Made by a program: the position numbers and the translations under genes. From the NCBI GenBank assembly GCA_016190245.1, contig JACPQY010000008.1:62001-126000 (forward strand): a stretch of DNA of 64,000 bases. Reading direction: 5' to 3'. This document shows, piece by piece, positions 51,064 through 61,081 of the stretch; the stretch's first letter is position 1; every line of letters starts with the position of its first letter. The DNA is from Nitrospirota bacterium (GTDB taxonomy: Bacteria; JACPQY01). Below the pieces are notes generated by a model. It did not search any database. It was given only the letters and a program-made list of their open reading frames with translations, and was not told the DNA's origin.

Positions 51064-52623
51064 ATGCGTCTGCTAGGAGGGAAAAAGGGGTTCTCAGCAG
51101 TTCTGGCGGGAGCCCTGCTTTTTGCTGTGGGGTGCTCGGGCGATGGCCCGGCGCCTGACCGCACGCTTCACCTCAGAACCTACCGAGCACAGGTTCCCGC
51201 CTCGCTCACCCGCCTGAGCCTCAACGCCATCACCTTCGGGGGTGTCCAATCCTTCGATGCCTCAGGCAAGGCCGAAATCCTCCTCCCGGATGGCCGCACA
51301 CAGGTGGGCATCGTCGTGGATTCGAGGACCGACCGGATGGTCCTCCTCTCCTACAGCTTCCCGGAGTGGCTCGATCGTGTCTCTCTGGAGCGCTTCATCA
51401 GCCGCGACGGTCGGGTGAAGGTCGATGCCGAGAGCACCGCCCTCGCGCTTTCGATGATCAACCCCCTGTTCTTCGGCACTACCGTCACCCAGAAAGCCGA
51501 CGTGGCGGAGAAGGCGATCACCCTCCCGGAGTTCGAACAGCTCGTTTCGGCTATCGAAGAGTCCTGGGAAGACGAGCCCACGCTCGCACTCGATTACGCT
51601 CGGCATCCTGAGGTTTTCCTCCTCGCCCACGATGTGGCGGTCGGCGCGGCCCGCACCTTGGTGGCGGACTCGGTCGCCGGCGCCCCACGGCGGCTCTCGG
51701 TGGATCAGGATGCGGCTTGGATCGAGCAGGTGAAGGGTCTCCAGACGGTATTCAAGAATCCGAAAATGATTTACTACGGCGGCGGGGTCTACACCTCCCA
51801 GGCGGACGATCAGCACCCCACGGCCACGGTACTGATCCTCGACAAGGAAAAGGTCATCGACTTCAGCATCTGGCCGCCCAGTTTCCAGATCGTTCCGGCA
51901 CAGGAGACCCCGTACTCGCTGCCGGGCTCGGGCTACTGGCGCATCGGGATCTTCAAGGGCTTCGACCTCAACATGCCACTCCAGCAGATGTGGGACACTC
52001 CGCCGGCGCAACTCGCCTTCATCGCGAACACGTGGCAGACGGTGATTATGATCATCAGCCTCGCCGGGGACACGGGGCTCGTGCCCGGCGCCGGACAGGC
52101 GGGGAGCTTCCTGCGGAACGCGATGAGTTTCGACGACATCTATCCTATCTACCAGGCGTTCCAGACCGGCGACCAGGTGACGATCATCAATGCCTTTGTG
52201 GCCTTCTTCTCGGCGCATTGGATGGACATCGCCTCTTTCATTTTCAGTTCCGTCCAGTCGAACGGTGGCGACACCCAGGCCACGTCGAGCCTTCTGAGCA
52301 AGGTCGGTCAACTCGCCGGGATCGCGACGAGCCTCTTCAATGTGGTGAATGTGGAAGTCCCCTTCTTCTACGACTTGATCACGGCCCACCCGAAGGCGGA
52401 ATACTCCCTCCAGGACGGCGCCGTAACGGGAAGCCGCGTTCAGAAGAGCGGGTGCGTGCAGGCGACATACGGGCACGTGGAGAACGCCGACATGACCGAG
52501 GCACTCGTCTCGCTCGCGATGGCGTTGGCGCCCTTGCTCATCGTGATCTACATGCGCCGCCGCGAGCGCCGGGCCGCGATCCTCCGCCGTCTCTTCGCCT
52601 CAGAGTACCGGCACCCCCGATAG
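51064..52623 (+). CDS. Putative lipoprotein with C-terminal membrane helix
   Basis: 519 residues, with AGGGGAGCGA before ATG. The lipobox AVGC lies near residue 24. A C-terminal hydrophobic helix (EALVSLAMALAPLLIVIY) followed by a basic tail (RRRERR) would anchor it. The middle is mixed alpha/beta with an LVPGAGQAG stretch. The family is not recognised. It sits between a terminator and a small lipoprotein gene. Confidence 0.6.
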   Translation: MRLLGGKKGFSAVLAGALLFAVGCSGDGPAPDRTLHLRTYRAQVPASLTRLSLNAITFGGVQSFDASGKAEILLPDGRTQVGIVVDSRTDRMVLLSYSFPEWLDRVSLERFISRDGRVKVDAESTALALSMINPLFFGTTVTQKADVAEKAITLPEFEQLVSAIEESWEDEPTLALDYARHPEVFLLAHDVAVGAARTLVADSVAGAPRRLSVDQDAAWIEQVKGLQTVFKNPKMIYYGGGVYTSQADDQHPTATVLILDKEKVIDFSIWPPSFQIVPAQETPYSLPGSGYWRIGIFKGFDLNMPLQQMWDTPPAQLAFIANTWQTVIMIISLAGDTGLVPGAGQAGSFLRNAMSFDDIYPIYQAFQTGDQVTIINAFVAFFSAHWMDIASFIFSSVQSNGGDTQATSSLLSKVGQLAGIATSLFNVVNVEVPFFYDLITAHPKAEYSLQDGAVTGSRVQKSGCVQATYGHVENADMTEALVSLAMALAPLLIVIYMRRRERRAAILRRLFASEYRHPR

Positions 52624-52681
52624 CCCGGCCGCGCCGATCCGCCCGCGGGGAAATCACCGCGGGGCCGTGTATACTCGGCGG

Positions 52682-53053
52682 ATGCGGAGCATGACAACCG
52701 TTCGGTGGCCCTTGGCGATCCTCCTAAGCCTGATTCTCTCGTGCGACGGCGAGGACCGCTGCTCGGGGAAGGCCGGGGGCGTGCCGGCCCTTGAGATCCA
52801 CAACCTCACGAACTGCGATCTGGAGGTGCGTGTGGACAGCGGCCCCTCGACGTTCGCACCGGCCGGCATTACCACCTGCAAGACTGACTTCGAGCCCAGA
52901 CCGTTCACGGGGAACCACCGCGTCGAGGCCGTTCCGGTCGCCGACACTCTGCCCTGCGAGATCGTGACCGTGGACTTCGGAAATGCCACGGCCGAGGAAA
53001 CGGGCCCGGCGGTGGACTACTCGCCGGTGGGATGCTCCTGCGAGTCCAAGTAG
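52682..53053 (+). CDS. Small putative lipoprotein
   Basis: About 123 residues with a lipobox LILSC near residue 20. Several cysteines follow (CSGK, NCDLE, TCKTD, LPCEI, GCSCES), suggesting disulfides in the periplasm. ATG 52682 is preferred to GTG 52667. No family is recognised. It is convergent with the LPP20-type gene; ~185 bp between them hold no clear feature. Confidence 0.5.
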   Translation: MRSMTTVRWPLAILLSLILSCDGEDRCSGKAGGVPALEIHNLTNCDLEVRVDSGPSTFAPAGITTCKTDFEPRPFTGNHRVEAVPVADTLPCEIVTVDFGNATAEETGPAVDYSPVGCSCESK

Positions 53054-53238
53054 GGCCCCGCCGGCCCGTATTCCCGCAGGCCCCCAGTGATTGAACTCGA
53101 TCCCGCCACTCTCTGCGGTCGCTCCGCACCCGTCGGTGTCCTCACCATCCCTCCCCCGGGCTGACCGACCGGCGTAGGATGGTGGCCCGGCGGTCTCTTC
53201 CGGGCAACCAGGGCTGAGTCAGGACCCGACCTCGGGGC

Positions 53239-54288
53239 TCACTTCGGTTCGAGTTTGGCCCCGAGGAGGGAGCGCAGGAGCTCGTCGCGCAACTGCTCCT
53301 GCACCATCCGGCGCATGTTCACAATGGCCTTCTGGCGTGCGAGATCGGGCGTGGTGGAGCCCTCGTCGCCCACCTTGCTCACCGTGGCGATCGCCTCCCC
53401 TCCCGCGCTTTCCACACACTGCAACGCGAGGCTCCACTTCGCGAACTTGAGGCTCGATCCGCGGTCGTAGGGTTCGAGGGCAACGTCGCCGCGGACCAGC
53501 AAATCCTCTTTTTCCCCTTCCGCCGCACCCGTGAAGCCGAGGCCCGAGAGGGCCTGGGTGATGGCCTTCACAACGTCCTCCAGCCCTTCTCCCTTCACTT
53601 CGACGCGGAACTTGATGTCGGCAAGCGCCTTCTCCGCGCGGATCCTGGCCTCTCCGCCGTGCAGGCTGATGCCTGAGCCGGTGGGGCTCACCACCGCGAG
53701 CTGCCGCGCATAGCCGTCGGCCTTCTCGTACCGCTCCCATGCGCCGTAGAGTGAGCGGGCCTTCTGGATTTTGGCGGCGTCCGCTCCGGCGCCCTTCATC
53801 AACTCCTCCGCCTCGAGTTCAAGCGTGGTCACCTTCTTTCTGAGGTCCATGGCCGTCTTCTCGCGGTCGAGCACGGCCAGGGCGTATCGCATGGACTTCT
53901 CCTCGAACGTCTCCGCGATCGCGACGCCTTCGAGGGTTTCATCAATCTTCACCCGCGTGGCGGTGCTGGCCTCGAACGTCTGCGAGGCCTGGGTCTTCTT
54001 GCCGGTGGTCTGCTGGCGGTAGGTCTCCTTCTCGGATTGCTCCTGTTCCACGCGGGCGCGAAGGATCTTGGCGATCTCCGCGCGGGCCTTGTCCTGCGCG
54101 GTGCCGAGATCGGGCGCATTCCCCACACCGATGAAGTACTTCTCGGGCGGATACTTCTTAGAGGTGCCGCTTTCCACCCAGTCGGGCGTTCCCCGCGCGA
54201 GAACCGGCGAAGCCCCGGCGAGCCCGACCGTCAACGCGGCAATCGCGAAAAGCGCGGCGCGACGCACCACGTGTGTCCTTTCCATCAT
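53239..54288 (-). CDS. LPP20-family secreted protein
   Basis: 349 residues with a signal peptide ending near VLAR. The segment GTPDWVES ... YPPEKYFIGVGNAPDLGTAQ is the LPP20 domain signature, followed by a helical region and a beta-rich C-terminal domain. The ATG overlaps the COG3014-type gene stop (ATGA), and AGGAGG precedes it. Genes of this type commonly sit with COG3014 and LpoB genes; the shared role is thought to concern the cell envelope. Confidence 0.75.
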   Translation of the reverse strand: MMERTHVVRRAALFAIAALTVGLAGASPVLARGTPDWVESGTSKKYPPEKYFIGVGNAPDLGTAQDKARAEIAKILRARVEQEQSEKETYRQQTTGKKTQASQTFEASTATRVKIDETLEGVAIAETFEEKSMRYALAVLDREKTAMDLRKKVTTLELEAEELMKGAGADAAKIQKARSLYGAWERYEKADGYARQLAVVSPTGSGISLHGGEARIRAEKALADIKFRVEVKGEGLEDVVKAITQALSGLGFTGAAEGEKEDLLVRGDVALEPYDRGSSLKFAKWSLALQCVESAGGEAIATVSKVGDEGSTTPDLARQKAIVNMRRMVQEQLRDELLRSLLGAKLEPK

Positions 54289-55901
54289 CGCCCTCCTTTT
54301 CCCTGCATCGTGACCACCCTCACGAAGGTTCGCTTCCCCGCCGTGACCTTGACCCCGCTGATCGTGCGCGCTTCGACGGCGCGGCCGTTCGCGTCCAGGA
54401 GCCGCACGGTGACCGTGTGCTCGCCGGGGGCCACGGGGAGTCTCGCGATGCGGATCTGGGCCGGCAGCGTCCGCCAGCTCCGCTTGTCGGCCTCTTCGGT
54501 GGCCGACCCCGTGGCCGCGACGGCGGATTTCACGGCCCACGCCATGAGCCCACCTCCGCCCGCCTTCTCCACCAGCTTCCCGCTCCCCTGGGCGAGAGCG
54601 AACTTGACCGTGGCCCGCGCGACGGCTTTGCCCAACACGCGCCCGATCCGGTCCTTGAGGCTCTGGACACCGATCGCTTCGATGTCTTCGACCAGCTCGC
54701 TCCTCACGCCCGGTCCTGTGGCCTCCCCTACCACGATTTCCGAGCCTTTGATCGGGAACGGGCGCCGCTTGAAGTCGGGGATGGCCACCGTGATGGTATT
54801 CCCGCTCGTGGCCACGGCGCCGACGGCCCGCATGGCCCGGCTCGTACCCTGCTCCTCCGACGACGTGGAGGCATAGGCCGCATACAGTCCGCCGCTGCAA
54901 TTCCCGGCGGCGGCGACGCCCCCCGCCACCGCCCCGACGAACGCCAGGGTCTTCATGGCGGTCTTGATCTGTTTCAGGTCCTCCCCCTTCGCCTCCTGTT
55001 CCTGCACCTGGAGCACGGCGGCGCCGCACCCGGCCCCGAACTGGGTGACGAAATCCACCTTCTCCGGCGCGAGACCCGTGTAGTGGAAGACCACAATCTC
55101 CGAGGAGGGTTTCCCGCGCTGGGCCGCGGGGGCATCGGGCGCGTATTTCTTCCGGATCTCCTCGGCCTCCTCCGAGAATCCCAGACCGGCGGCGGTACGC
55201 AGCACGTCGTTCACCAACGCCGTGGGAACGGGAGTCTTGTAGTTCTTCAGGTACTCTTCGGAGTACGCTTCCAAGGCCTGCCGGTACGAGATGAAGGCGT
55301 CGTTCAGTTCTTCGGTGGAACCCTGGTTGTCCTGGATCAGGCCGGCGAGGTAGCGGGCAAACGCGTCGGTCTGGTAGGCGATCTTCTTGCCTCCTGCGCG
55401 CTCGGCAACGACCTTCAGCTTGAGGTCCACCTTCCGGGCTTCCACGAGGGCTCCCTCGAGATCGCCCATGAAGAGGTAGTTGAGGGCCCCGATGACGTGG
55501 ACAATGACCATTTCGAAGTCTTCGCTGGCGTACTCCTTCACGTTATCGTTGACCAGGAACGACGCCGCCTGGGCGGAAACGCTCTTCGTATAGAAATCCT
55601 CGATGGCCTTCTCGGCGGCCGCCAGCGCCTCGTTGGATTTCTGGTAGTCCCCCGCGAGGTGCGCGGTGAGCGCGAGGTCGAAGTAGTAGAGGAGGCGGTT
55701 CCGACTCGCGTACTCCTTCTCCGCGTTTTTCTGTACGTGCTCCATCGCGGCGGCCGCCTGGTTCGTGGATATGTAGCGGTCGAGGTCTTTGTAGTAGGAC
55801 TGGCTGACCCCGCACGCCGCCAGGGCGCATGCCGAGAGCGCGGCCAGACCCACGCGGCTCCATCGGACGGACAATTTCCCTGAAACGCTAAGCCTGCCCA
55901 T
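54285..55901 (-). CDS. COG3014-type lipoprotein with helical repeats
   Basis: 538 residues. A lipobox ALAAC follows a hydrophobic signal. The first 230 residues are helical repeats (TPR-like, rich in Ala and Glu, with NRLLYYFDLALTAHLAGDYQ), followed by a Gly-rich middle and a beta-rich C terminus. GGAGGAGGAG precedes ATG 55901; the frame is open 13 codons upstream without support. It forms a trio with the LpoB and LPP20 genes. Confidence 0.75.
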   Translation of the reverse strand: MGRLSVSGKLSVRWSRVGLAALSACALAACGVSQSYYKDLDRYISTNQAAAAMEHVQKNAEKEYASRNRLLYYFDLALTAHLAGDYQKSNEALAAAEKAIEDFYTKSVSAQAASFLVNDNVKEYASEDFEMVIVHVIGALNYLFMGDLEGALVEARKVDLKLKVVAERAGGKKIAYQTDAFARYLAGLIQDNQGSTEELNDAFISYRQALEAYSEEYLKNYKTPVPTALVNDVLRTAAGLGFSEEAEEIRKKYAPDAPAAQRGKPSSEIVVFHYTGLAPEKVDFVTQFGAGCGAAVLQVQEQEAKGEDLKQIKTAMKTLAFVGAVAGGVAAAGNCSGGLYAAYASTSSEEQGTSRAMRAVGAVATSGNTITVAIPDFKRRPFPIKGSEIVVGEATGPGVRSELVEDIEAIGVQSLKDRIGRVLGKAVARATVKFALAQGSGKLVEKAGGGGLMAWAVKSAVAATGSATEEADKRSWRTLPAQIRIARLPVAPGEHTVTVRLLDANGRAVEARTISGVKVTAGKRTFVRVVTMQGKGGR

Positions 55902-55979
55902 GCGGCTCCTCCTCCGGGCAGGCCACGCCCGCCCCGCCACAGAAACCTTCGTCGCCTCTCCGCTCCGGAGGGCGTCGTA

Positions 55980-56585
55980 TTACAGCTTGTGGCCTTTGCG
56001 TTCGACCACCTTCTTGATCTTTTTCTGGCCGATCCAGACCTTCTCGTTGGATTCGATGTCCACCAGCTCGAGCTCCACTTGGTAGTACTTGAGCTGCGTG
56101 CCGCCGGCCTGGTCCATGATCGTGTTGATACCGCCCTGGAGCATGTAGTCGGCGGCTTTCTCCTTGCCCATGGATTTCTGGGTCTCCAGGCTCGCGTGGG
56201 TCTGCTGTTCCATGCGTTCCTCGCGGATCTCCTGGCGCTCCTCGCGGGAGGCCTGGAAACGAACCTTTCCGGAGTTGAGAAGCTCCTTCTCGAGGTCCTT
56301 CACGAAGGTCTGCGTGTTGATGTGCTCGGAGCTGCGGTTCTTCACCGTGCCCACGATCACGCGCGGCTTGGCGCTCTTCGCCGAAACGAAGTCTTCCAGC
56401 CAGGGCCGGTTGAGGCTGTCGCGCACCATTTCCTCGGCCACGAGGCGGGAATCGGTGTCGTTCCAGTCCCCGGAGAGGTCGATCGTTTCGGACGCCTCGG
56501 TACGCTGCACTTTGGGTCCCGAGGCGCACGAAAGCCCCAGCAGGCCCGCAGCAAACAGAAGACAAGAAAGATAACGGAAAGTCAT
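55980..56585 (-). CDS. lpoB: LpoB-type penicillin-binding protein activator lipoprotein
   Basis: 201 residues, lipobox GLSC with acidic/Ser-rich linker after it. The body (LSGDWNDTDSRLVAEEM, PRVIVGTVKNRSSEHINTQT, ADYMLQGGINTIMDQAGG) is the LpoB/COG3417 domain. In enteric bacteria LpoB in the outer membrane activates PBP1b peptidoglycan synthesis. ATG 56585 is preceded by AGGAGGGAG; eight codons of open frame lie upstream. First gene of the envelope trio. Confidence 0.85.
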   Translation of the reverse strand: MTFRYLSCLLFAAGLLGLSCASGPKVQRTEASETIDLSGDWNDTDSRLVAEEMVRDSLNRPWLEDFVSAKSAKPRVIVGTVKNRSSEHINTQTFVKDLEKELLNSGKVRFQASREERQEIREERMEQQTHASLETQKSMGKEKAADYMLQGGINTIMDQAGGTQLKYYQVELELVDIESNEKVWIGQKKIKKVVERKGHKL

Positions 56586-56621
56586 GGCTCCCTCCTTCCA
56601 CAGGATCATCAGGTTGAAAGG

Positions 56622-56639
56622 GCGAAGCTCCCGCTTCGC
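56622..56639. terminator. Hairpin between LpoB and activase genes
   Basis: GCGAAGC-TCCC-GCTTCGC, 7-bp stem, just past the activase stop on the minus strand. No clear U-run, so rho-independent function is uncertain. Confidence 0.4.
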
Positions 56640-56681
56640 ACGCCCTTCGTTTACCCGGTTTACGCGCCGCCGTGGGACTTG

Positions 56682-59600
56682 TCAAGGAAGTTCGGCCGTC
56701 CGGGTCGCGGCGGCGGGCCTCTCGACGGAGAGCTCGCGCCGCGCGCGGAAACGGCGGTGGACCTCGAAGGCGAACCGATCCAGGGTGACGGGGTCCACGG
56801 GATCGCCGTTCAAGGCGAGCGTGAGGGAGGCGAGCCCCTCGCGTTCGGCCACGTGGAAGAATTGGGCCTCGGCGATCTTGTTCGGCATGCACTCGTGTGG
56901 CCCGACGCTCACGACTCCATCAATCAGCCCCTCGCGCCATTCGTGGATGGGGCCACCCAGGGTGAGGACGGCCTCGCCGTGCAGCTCCGGGCGGATGTAG
57001 TCCGACGCCGCGGCAAGGGAATCGCGGACGGACGTCCGCCTGCGCCAGCCCATCGCCCGCGCCATGACGTTGTACATCGCGTTCTGGATCCGGGACTGAA
57101 CGAAGCTGAGGAGGTGATCGCGGAAGCCGCGCTTGTCCCCGCTCACGCCGGTGAGGTAGTCGGAATATTCGAGCCACTCGGTGAACGGGGCGAAGCGGAT
57201 GCGGAGGCCGCGCTCCTCGAGGCGATCGACGACGAAGTCGTTCGCGAAGGGATCGCAGCGGACGTAGATCTCGCCGACAAGGAGGACGGTCGGAAGGTTG
57301 GCGGGTCGGCGGACGGCTGTGTACTCCTGCGCCGCCGCACGGAGGAGTTCGGCGCAACCGAAGAGGAGGCCGTTCGCCACCTGAAGGAGCGCAGGCCCCG
57401 CCATCAGATCGCCCGAGCACTCCCTCTCCAAGCGCCGGAACAACTCCCTTTCATATCGGTCGTGAATTTCCCGCGCCGCGCCCCGTCTTGACTCGGTGGG
57501 GCGGACCTCGTAGAGCGCCTCCAAGAGCAGGTCCGCGGCCATGAAGCCCGTGAACGCCACGACGGAGAACCCGGAAGGCACGCCGTCGAAATACCCGCTG
57601 TCGGCCGGTGACCACACGCGCACGCGGTCCTTCCAGCCCAGCCGCTCCAGAGTGATTTTGTGGAGCCAGTGGTACATCCCGAAGCGGCAAGGCCCTGTGG
57701 CGGTAGGCATGAAGAAAGAAAAGACCGTGTCCGACTCACCCTCTCGTTCGAGCCGCTTCAGCAGGCTGCCCAGGGTGATGCACATGGGGATGCACTCCTT
57801 CCCGGATGTGTGCCGCCGACCGGCGCGGAGGGCTTCGTGGTCGGGCAGGGGCAGGCTTTCCGCCGGCACGCCGATGCCGCGCAGACAGGACGCCAGAACA
57901 TCCGCGGACGGCCCCATGCGGGGGATCAGAACCCGCTCTCCGCGGCGGCGGATATCCGAGAGCCCTTCCTTGTCCTCCTCGATGCGTTTGAGGGAATTGG
58001 GAAGCCCCGACGACCTCCCGCCCTTCAAGTCCTCGCGGACGCAGTGCAGAAAGGCCTCCACGCGGGTCTTGGTGCCGGCGTCGCCGGAGTGACCGTCCGT
58101 CTCGATGACCGAAAAGGGCTTTCCGCCCATCGCGTAGGCGTAGAAGTGGAGGTTGAAACTGTCCGGCCCGCAGGCGTAGTTGCTGCAAAAGAGGCTGTAG
58201 ACGCGCGGTGTCCGCCGGATCTCATGCGCGGCCCGTAGGATCCGCTGGCCATAGCCCCAGAACATGTCTTTGAAGACCGGTGTCTCGCCGCCGACCGGGA
58301 AGCAATCCACGGGGATCGCGATGGCGCCCTGCTCCCGCAGGATAGCCGGCACGTTCGAGTTGAGCACCTTGTTGTAGATCGTGTACGTGCGACCGAGGAC
58401 GACAACGGGCACGATGTCCCGCTCCTCGCAGAAAGCGAGCGCACGCCGCCCGATGTCGAGGCAACTTCCCTCGAACTCTTCTTGGGCGATCATTGCGGCG
58501 TGGCAGGCTTCCCGCCAATCGGCGTCGGGCACACCCAGATCCCGCGTGAGCCGTTCCAGGCTGCCGAGAAACGCCTTCGACCGGAGATTCCCCCGTCCGA
58601 CGTCAATCACGGTCGAGACGATCCTCGGGGGCATTCGATCGCCGAGGTTGAGGCGCAGCACGTCCGGGCTGGCCTGAACGATCGGACAGATGCCTGCGCG
58701 CGGTTCGTCCCCCACTCTCTCGATGCTCCGGAGCATCGGGAGAAAGAGGATGTCGGGCTTCTCCTCTGCCATGGCACCGACGAGGCCGTGATAGAGATGC
58801 ATCGGCGCACAGAAAGGCAGGTTGGCCTCCTCGATGCCCCGCTTGAGGGTGCGTTGGTCAGCTCCCGAATGGATGGAGAGGTTGAAACCCAGGCGTCGGA
58901 GAAACGTCGCGAAGAACGGGAAGAAGCTTTTGAGGAGGAACTCGTCCGTAAGGGCGACACGGGGGCCTCCGCGCTCAGGAGGCGCAGGCCGTGCCGGCCG
59001 CGGCCCGGAGGGCCGACCCGGTCCGGGCGACACGGATGCCCCGGCGGCGATGCTCTTGACCAGGTCCTCGCGTTCGCGAAAGGGATCGGGCGCGAGGTCG
59101 GGCAGCTTGCGGGTCCGTGTCCCCTTGTCGTGCATCGAGCATCCCCCCCCCCACGTGAACCGCTTGCGCCGGCTCTCGACCACCGCCGTGATCCGGTCGA
59201 TCCGGCACCGGTTCCCCGGCTCCCCGCAGCCGTGGGACGACTTGCAGACGAAGGTGTCCTTCTTCTCCATCTGCGCAGCAAGGAAGCGGGCGGGGTCAAG
59301 CGCTGGGCGGGAGGCGACGTCCATCTCCTTGAGGGCGAGGAGGGCGATCCCCAAGGCCCCCACCGTGCCGGGATTCGGCGGGACGATCACCTCGCTCCCC
59401 GTCTGGCGCGCCACGGCGGCCGCCAGCGCGTCGGCCGAAAAGGGCATCCCCTGGCAGAAGATGACGCGGCCGACGGAGCGCGGCCCTTTCACGCGGTTGA
59501 GGTAGTTCTGAATGATCGAGTCGTAGATTCCCGCGATGACCGAGCGGCTGCTTTCGCCCGCCGCCGTGGCCTCGTCGATGACCTCGGCCATGAAAACCGA

Positions 59601-61058
59601 GCAGTGTTGACCGAGAGACACGCCGTCACACGCCTGGAGGGCCTCCTCCCCCAAGTGCACAACGTCTCGGATGCCGTCGAACTTGCGGCCCTGCTCCTCG
59701 ATGAAGGAGCCGGTCCCCGCGGAACACGCCTCGTTCATCGCCGCGTCCACCACACGGCCCGACGCGAGGCGGATGTATTTCGCGTCCTGCCCGCCGATCT
59801 CGAAAATCGTGTCCACGCGCGGGTCAAAGTGGAGCGCGCCCTCCGCGTGCGCGGCGATCTCGTTCAGGACGTAGACCGCGTCCGCCCCGTAGCACGTGGT
59901 GAGGAGCGACCCGACAATCTCGCGCCCGCTTCCGGTCACCCCGGCGGCCCGCGGCGAGAGCCCCTCGGCGCCGCCTTCCGCAAAGCGGCGCATGAGGAGT
60001 CGGGCCGCGCCGACCGGATCTCCGTTCGTGCCCGTGTAGGCCTCCCACGCCACCTCGCGTGTGCGCGCGTCCACAGCCACCGCTTTCGAGCCCGTCGAGC
60101 CGATGTCTAAGCCGAGGACGACCGGCCGAGGATCGGCTGCCGCGTCGCACGAGCCGTTTGCGCCCGACGTCTGCGGCAGGCGTTTCACTCGCCCAAGGTA
60201 CTCCGTGAGCGCGGGCACTCGCTCGAGGCGTGCCTCGGCGGAAGGAGCCGCCAGCCTCTCGATCGGCGGGAGCTGAATGCGCTGCTCCGAGGCAAGTACG
60301 GCGCACCCCAAGGCTTCAAAGAACAGCACATCGTCGTCGAACCCCTCCAGCAGCCGCATCCCGCGGGCGGCGAGGAACCGGCGAAAGCTGTCACGGACGC
60401 GCGGCGACCGGGAAACACCGCCCAGAAGGATGACGTCGGGCGGGCTCAACGCGGGCTTGATGAGCACCTGGACGTTCTCGCACACGGCATCGAAGAGACC
60501 GGCGAGAATCCGGGCACGGTTTTCTCCCTTGTTTGCCAGGTGCGTCATGTCCGTCTTGAGAATCACGGGGCACCGGCCGGAGAGTGGCGCGGGGTCCTGC
60601 ACGTCCGCGCACAGGTTCCCGGCCTCCTCGATGGTCAGGCCGAACCTCCCGACGAGCTGGCAGAGGAAATTGCCGGTCCCTTGCGAACATCGCGAATTCT
60701 CGCGGAACACATCCGTTCCCGAGGCCCGCAACTCCAGGACGCTGAACCCATGGCTCCCGATGGAGACGAGCGTGGCCGGCGCTTCCGGACGGAGGTGGCG
60801 GCATCCCGCGGCCTGCGCCTGCTGGGTTGGGACGCGGGGGAGGGCGATCTGGCGGCTCAGGCGCCCGGTGACGGCCACACCGTCCAGCCCCTCCCATTCC
60901 CACTGCCTGAGGATGTCCCCGAGGAGGGGCCAGGGCTTCTTGTGATGCTCAACGAGATGCCGTCGGGACCACACGAGGCGGTCCCCGGACCGGACAAGCT
61001 CCGCGAGCTTGACCGCCTCAGCCCCGATGTCGATCCCTAGATACCTTCTTGCTCTCAC
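56682..61058 (-). CDS. Acyl-CoA dehydratase activase-type fusion protein (BadF/HgdC ASKHA x2 plus HgdB-like)
   Basis: 1458 residues from a GTG. Two ASKHA ATPase domains (LGIDIGAEAVKLAEL near residue 6; LGLDIGSTGSKAVAV near 315) each carry the Cys-x-x-GTG signature (CSQGTGNF, CSAGTGSF) that ligates a bridging 4Fe-4S cluster. A Cys-rich segment (CKSSHGCGEPGNRC) leads into a DUF2229-like region and a large C-terminal part resembling (R)-2-hydroxyacyl-CoA dehydratase subunits. Such proteins use ATP to drive low-potential electron transfer to radical dehydratases or benzoyl-CoA-type reductases. No dehydratase genes are adjacent, and the partner is unknown. A ten-base C tract (59143-59152) is in the Cys-rich region; another lies just upstream of the start. 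Confidence 0.88.
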   Translation of the reverse strand: MRARRYLGIDIGAEAVKLAELVRSGDRLVWSRRHLVEHHKKPWPLLGDILRQWEWEGLDGVAVTGRLSRQIALPRVPTQQAQAAGCRHLRPEAPATLVSIGSHGFSVLELRASGTDVFRENSRCSQGTGNFLCQLVGRFGLTIEEAGNLCADVQDPAPLSGRCPVILKTDMTHLANKGENRARILAGLFDAVCENVQVLIKPALSPPDVILLGGVSRSPRVRDSFRRFLAARGMRLLEGFDDDVLFFEALGCAVLASEQRIQLPPIERLAAPSAEARLERVPALTEYLGRVKRLPQTSGANGSCDAAADPRPVVLGLDIGSTGSKAVAVDARTREVAWEAYTGTNGDPVGAARLLMRRFAEGGAEGLSPRAAGVTGSGREIVGSLLTTCYGADAVYVLNEIAAHAEGALHFDPRVDTIFEIGGQDAKYIRLASGRVVDAAMNEACSAGTGSFIEEQGRKFDGIRDVVHLGEEALQACDGVSLGQHCSVFMAEVIDEATAAGESSRSVIAGIYDSIIQNYLNRVKGPRSVGRVIFCQGMPFSADALAAAVARQTGSEVIVPPNPGTVGALGIALLALKEMDVASRPALDPARFLAAQMEKKDTFVCKSSHGCGEPGNRCRIDRITAVVESRRKRFTWGGGCSMHDKGTRTRKLPDLAPDPFREREDLVKSIAAGASVSPGPGRPSGPRPARPAPPERGGPRVALTDEFLLKSFFPFFATFLRRLGFNLSIHSGADQRTLKRGIEEANLPFCAPMHLYHGLVGAMAEEKPDILFLPMLRSIERVGDEPRAGICPIVQASPDVLRLNLGDRMPPRIVSTVIDVGRGNLRSKAFLGSLERLTRDLGVPDADWREACHAAMIAQEEFEGSCLDIGRRALAFCEERDIVPVVVLGRTYTIYNKVLNSNVPAILREQGAIAIPVDCFPVGGETPVFKDMFWGYGQRILRAAHEIRRTPRVYSLFCSNYACGPDSFNLHFYAYAMGGKPFSVIETDGHSGDAGTKTRVEAFLHCVREDLKGGRSSGLPNSLKRIEEDKEGLSDIRRRGERVLIPRMGPSADVLASCLRGIGVPAESLPLPDHEALRAGRRHTSGKECIPMCITLGSLLKRLEREGESDTVFSFFMPTATGPCRFGMYHWLHKITLERLGWKDRVRVWSPADSGYFDGVPSGFSVVAFTGFMAADLLLEALYEVRPTESRRGAAREIHDRYERELFRRLERECSGDLMAGPALLQVANGLLFGCAELLRAAAQEYTAVRRPANLPTVLLVGEIYVRCDPFANDFVVDRLEERGLRIRFAPFTEWLEYSDYLTGVSGDKRGFRDHLLSFVQSRIQNAMYNVMARAMGWRRRTSVRDSLAAASDYIRPELHGEAVLTLGGPIHEWREGLIDGVVSVGPHECMPNKIAEAQFFHVAEREGLASLTLALNGDPVDPVTLDRFAFEVHRRFRARRELSVERPAAATRTAELP

Positions 61059-61081
61059 GATCGAGCCACTCCTACACGAAT

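Noticed and set aside
58482-60110. Long plus-strand open frame opposite the activase gene
   Set aside because: Antisense to conserved ASKHA domains; Arg/Gly/Ala-rich with no family features.
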